NCBI GenBank assembly: GCA_030652315.1
Contig: JAUSAX010000018.1
Span: forward strand, 1-49,525
Length of the DNA: 49,525 nucleotides
From: Afipia sp.
GTDB lineage: Bacteria; Pseudomonadota; Alphaproteobacteria; Rhizobiales; Xanthobacteraceae
Direction: 5' to 3'
Under the pieces are notes generated by a model. The model made no database searches and had not been told where the DNA came from. It saw only the letters and a program-made list of their open reading frames with translations. This document shows, in pieces, positions 46,910-49,525 of the stretch (positions are counted from its first letter, which is position 1; each line of letters opens with the position of its first letter). Position numbers and translations under genes: made by a program.

Positions 46910-49252
46910 TCAATACTTCACATTCGCGAACATGCGCACGCCGAGACCCGGCATCAGGACCTGATCCTTGCTGTAGGACACGGAGTTGCGGATGTCCTCG
47001 TTGAGCAGGTTGTCGCCAACGACTCCGAAGGTGAATTCCTGCGCGCCCCACCAATGGCTCTTGGCGAGTTTCGTGGTGTAGCTGAGTTCGGCCTTCAGCC
47101 GATTGTAGCCGGGTGTCGAGGTCTCGATGCCGCCGATGTCGTTCTGCGCGAAGGCGTGGAGCAGGTTGACGCGCGCGAGCCAGTTGGCGTCGCGGTAGTA
47201 GATGCCGCCGCCGAGCCGTTGCGGCGGAATGCGCGGCACGTTGGTGCCATCGGTAAAGGTGGCGCGCACGATGTCATACTGTCCCTCGACGCCGAACTGT
47301 CCGGCCCAGACCGGCAGCACGTCGTACTGGAACTGGAATTCAGCGCCACGGAAGTTCGCGTCCTTCTGCGAATAGATAGCCTGGTTGAGTTCGAGGCCAG
47401 GGCCTGCGACGCACGCGACATCCTCGCAGGTGTTGCCGGTCAGCCGCCGATAGATGAAGCCGTCGAAGCGCGTGACATAACCGGTCAGTTCGAACCGGAA
47501 CGGTCCCGTCGCCTTGCGCAGCCCGACCTCGACCGACTTCGCGGTTTCGATGCCCAGATTCGGATTGCCGATATCGAAGGTGACGGTCGCATCGTGCCCG
47601 CCGCGCGAGAACAGTTCCGCGGGCTTGGGCGCGCGCTCGGTGTATTGACCGGTGATGCTGGCCGCGAGATTCCACGGAAGATTCTGGATCAGGCCGACGC
47701 TGCCGCTCTTTGGCGTGAAGTTCAGGTTGCGCGAGGTGGCGGGGCCGATCCCGGCAGGATCGACGTTGAGATCGAACAATTCCGGAATGAAGCTCGGCGT
47801 GGTCCCGCTGAGATTGACATGCTCGATGCGGGCGGCGACCTGCGCCTTGGTGACTTCGGAGAATTTCAGTTCGTTGAAAACGTATCCGGCGACCTTGGTG
47901 TTCTTGTTCGGATCCCACAGGCCGTTGAGCGGGCTGCCCGGATCGTCCGGGCTTGGTGCGGTCAGTTCCTGATGCGAGGCCTGCACACCGAGCGCGGTGG
48001 TCAGTGCCGCGAAACGCAGGTTCAGCGGCATGAATTGCACTTCGACGCGGCCTTCCTGCTCCTTGTTGGTGAAGGTCTGGCGCACGCCGTCGCTGGAAAA
48101 GATCGCAGGATCGGCGAGGCCGATTTCGTTGTGCTTGTAGTCGGTCGCGCCGGCCCAGAAGCGGACCACGTCGATGGCGGCGGCGTCCGGATGATAGTCG
48201 CCCTTCACCGTCAGCTTGGTCTGCCGCGCGCTGATGCGGGTGCGGTGCTCCTCGCCGTCGATGCCGGGGATATGATAGATGCTGTTGTTCTGCTGAATGG
48301 CCGCGCCGATGAAGCCGCCCGCGAAGAAATACGATCCGCCGATCGAGGCGCCGTCGGACTGTGACGAGGAGTTGGGCTGTTTGCCGGTGAAGGGCCGCGT
48401 CGGATCGAAGCGGTAGGGCGAACTCGGCACGCTGTAGTCTTCGGTCTTGCGCGCGAACGCATCGGCATGGATCGCGACGTTGTTTCCGGCTGCGTCGAGC
48501 AGCACCGCGCCTTCACGTCCGAGATCGACGCTTGAGAGCGCGGAGCGCGCCTCGAAACTGGCGCAAGGGTTCGACGCGGAGAGCTGCGGCGCCTTGACGT
48601 TGTACCCATAGGTCTGGATCGACGGCACCGCGCTGCACGGCAGCGTTTCGGGAATGCGGTTGTTGCTGGCGCTGACCACGCCGCCGATCGACTGCGATCC
48701 GTAACGCAGCGTCGCCGGGCCGCGGATGACTTCAACCTGATTGGTCGATAGCGGATCGATCGGCACGAAGTGATCTTCACCGAGATCGGATGCGCCGTTG
48801 CTGCCGATGCCGTTTTCGACGATGCCGACGCGATTGACGTCGAGCCCGCGAATGATCGGACGGCTCGATGCGCCGGGCGCGAACGACGAACCGGTGATGC
48901 CGGGCTTGTTGTTCAGAAGATCGCCGAGTGTGGAAGCAGCACTTCGTCGGATTTCCTCGTTCGGCACCACGGTGACGGTGGCGAACTGATCGGTAACGAT
49001 CGGCAGCGTGCCCGCGTAAGTCTCCGGATTTGGCGCAGGTGCCGCGGGCGGTGCCGCAGCCGTACTGCGGCCGGGCTGGGCACGATGCTGGTGTGGCCGC
49101 TGGATCGGGCTCGGCGCCTGCACGACGATCTCGGGCAGTGTTGTGCCGGCACCCGGATCGGCCTGCTGCGACCGTGCTGTAGTGTTGAAGAGAAGCGCCA
49201 TAGCGACGGCGGAGCCGCCGGCCAATGAGGCACGAAGAAACTTGTACGACAT
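46910..49252 (-). CDS. TonB-dependent outer-membrane receptor, ZnuD-like
   Basis: This 780-residue receptor has a signal peptide (MSYKFLRASLAGGSAVAMAL, cleavage near ARSQ), a Pro/Ala/His-rich linker, a plug domain (LGDLLNNKPGITGSSFAPGA, then RVGIVENGIGSNGASDLGED), and a 22-strand barrel ending VRMFANVKY. The plug and C-terminal sequences (DHFVPIDPL, EVIRGPATLRYGSQSIGGVV, DNLLNEDIRNSVSYSKD) follow the pattern of ZnuD zinc receptors. A disulfide-like Cys pair (NTCEDVACVAG) sits in an extracellular loop. Zinc or a zinc-complex import is therefore the best guess; no Zur box was identified. Confidence 0.88.
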   Translation of the reverse strand: MSYKFLRASLAGGSAVAMALLFNTTARSQQADPGAGTTLPEIVVQAPSPIQRPHQHRAQPGRSTAAAPPAAPAPNPETYAGTLPIVTDQFATVTVVPNEEIRRSAASTLGDLLNNKPGITGSSFAPGASSRPIIRGLDVNRVGIVENGIGSNGASDLGEDHFVPIDPLSTNQVEVIRGPATLRYGSQSIGGVVSASNNRIPETLPCSAVPSIQTYGYNVKAPQLSASNPCASFEARSALSSVDLGREGAVLLDAAGNNVAIHADAFARKTEDYSVPSSPYRFDPTRPFTGKQPNSSSQSDGASIGGSYFFAGGFIGAAIQQNNSIYHIPGIDGEEHRTRISARQTKLTVKGDYHPDAAAIDVVRFWAGATDYKHNEIGLADPAIFSSDGVRQTFTNKEQEGRVEVQFMPLNLRFAALTTALGVQASHQELTAPSPDDPGSPLNGLWDPNKNTKVAGYVFNELKFSEVTKAQVAARIEHVNLSGTTPSFIPELFDLNVDPAGIGPATSRNLNFTPKSGSVGLIQNLPWNLAASITGQYTERAPKPAELFSRGGHDATVTFDIGNPNLGIETAKSVEVGLRKATGPFRFELTGYVTRFDGFIYRRLTGNTCEDVACVAGPGLELNQAIYSQKDANFRGAEFQFQYDVLPVWAGQFGVEGQYDIVRATFTDGTNVPRIPPQRLGGGIYYRDANWLARVNLLHAFAQNDIGGIETSTPGYNRLKAELSYTTKLAKSHWWGAQEFTFGVVGDNLLNEDIRNSVSYSKDQVLMPGLGVRMFANVKY

Positions 49253-49365
49253 GATGCTTTGATCCTGATGCCGCCGCGTCCGTCTTTGCGGAGTCGGGCG
49301 GCTCACCTCGAATGTCCCGCGATCACCGCTGCGCGGCGACCATCGGGATCGGACAACAATTCGAG

Positions 49366-49525
49366 TCAGGCCTGCGGTGGGGCGCGGGAATGAAATGCGC
49401 TCCGGCGGGAGTCGGATGCGATGGCTTCGGGATGAAACGCGGTTTGCTGCGCTGTGACCGTCAGCGGCACCGTCAGCGATGGCGGGGCCGCCGCGATGAG
49501 GCTATGGGCCATCGCGACCGTGGCG
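49366..49525 (-). CDS. C-terminal end of a DUF2946-like small protein (cut by window edge)
   Basis: The reverse complement reads 53 codons to TGA at 49366-49368, ending FHSRAPPQA. The Ala/Leu-rich segment (MAHSLIAAAPPSLTVPL) followed by a polar tail ending in SRAPP is typical of DUF2946-like small membrane proteins encoded next to TonB-dependent receptors. It precedes the receptor gene by 113 bases on the same strand, so the two may be one operon. Most of the protein lies beyond the window, so the family call is tentative. Confidence 0.55.
   Translation of the reverse strand, partial: ATVAMAHSLIAAAPPSLTVPLTVTAQQTAFHPEAIASDSRRSAFHSRAPPQA

Noticed and set aside
46853-48364. A 503-codon open frame on the plus strand
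   Set aside because: It is antisense to the TonB-dependent receptor gene, which has full signal, plug and barrel features.

Overview
The window looks like chromosomal DNA of an alphaproteobacterium of the Bradyrhizobium / Afipia / Rhodopseudomonas group. This is inferred from the high GC content, the protein types (DUF4170, ScfR-type regulator, Bug-type binding protein, 545-residue isocitrate lyase) and several families of dispersed GC-rich palindromic intergenic repeats of the kind common in that group. No rRNA, tRNA, CRISPR array, phage gene or insertion sequence was recognised.

Region 1 (1-15.9 kb) is a Wzx/Wzy-type exopolysaccharide locus in two divergent arms around a 0.49 kb AT-richer control region (10810-11298). 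The leftward arm encodes a small membrane protein, a PPP-family phosphatase, a short Wza-like export protein, an outer-membrane beta-barrel, a Wzc/GumC-like tyrosine autokinase, a Wzy-like polymerase, a GT-B glycosyltransferase, two acyltransferase-3 enzymes and the start of a Wzx-like flippase cut by the window edge. Many of these genes overlap by a few bases. The rightward arm encodes the initiating sugar-phosphate transferase, ManC (GDP-mannose), an FkbM methyltransferase and UDP-glucose dehydrogenase (UDP-glucuronate). Together they suggest an acylated, possibly methylated polymer containing mannose-derived and glucuronate-derived sugars.

Region 2 (16-23.1 kb) is accessory metabolism: an orphan Bug-type binding protein, a DUF4864 secreted protein, a GntR/FCD regulator, a phytanoyl-CoA-dioxygenase-fold enzyme with a strong ectoine-hydroxylase-like signature, a SAF-domain NAD(P) oxidoreductase, a SnoaL-like protein, an acyl-CoA dehydrogenase and a His-rich cupin. 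Region 3 (23.2-28.8 kb) is an RND efflux operon (adaptor, pump, TetR regulator, flavin reductase) preceded by a palindrome over a -35-like sequence.

Region 4 (29.1-35.2 kb) is a beta-oxidation operon: FadE-type dehydrogenase, thiolase, bifunctional hydratase/dehydrogenase and an acyl-CoA thioesterase. Region 5 (35.6-49.5 kb) is mixed: an Old Yellow Enzyme, tandem DUF1993 proteins, an MltB-type lytic transglycosylase, isocitrate lyase divergent from an ScfR-type regulator, a DUF4170 protein with a strong terminator, a phosphoesterase, Nudix and GNAT proteins, and a ZnuD-like TonB-dependent receptor with the end of a probable DUF2946 gene upstream. Beta-oxidation, isocitrate lyase and the ScfR-type regulator together suggest growth on fatty acids or acetate through the glyoxylate shunt.

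The observations most worth following are the ectoine-hydroxylase-like enzyme in a catabolic-looking setting, the split export portal and PPP phosphatase in the polysaccharide locus, the TTACAA/TTGTAA operator array between aceA and the ScfR gene, and the repeat families.
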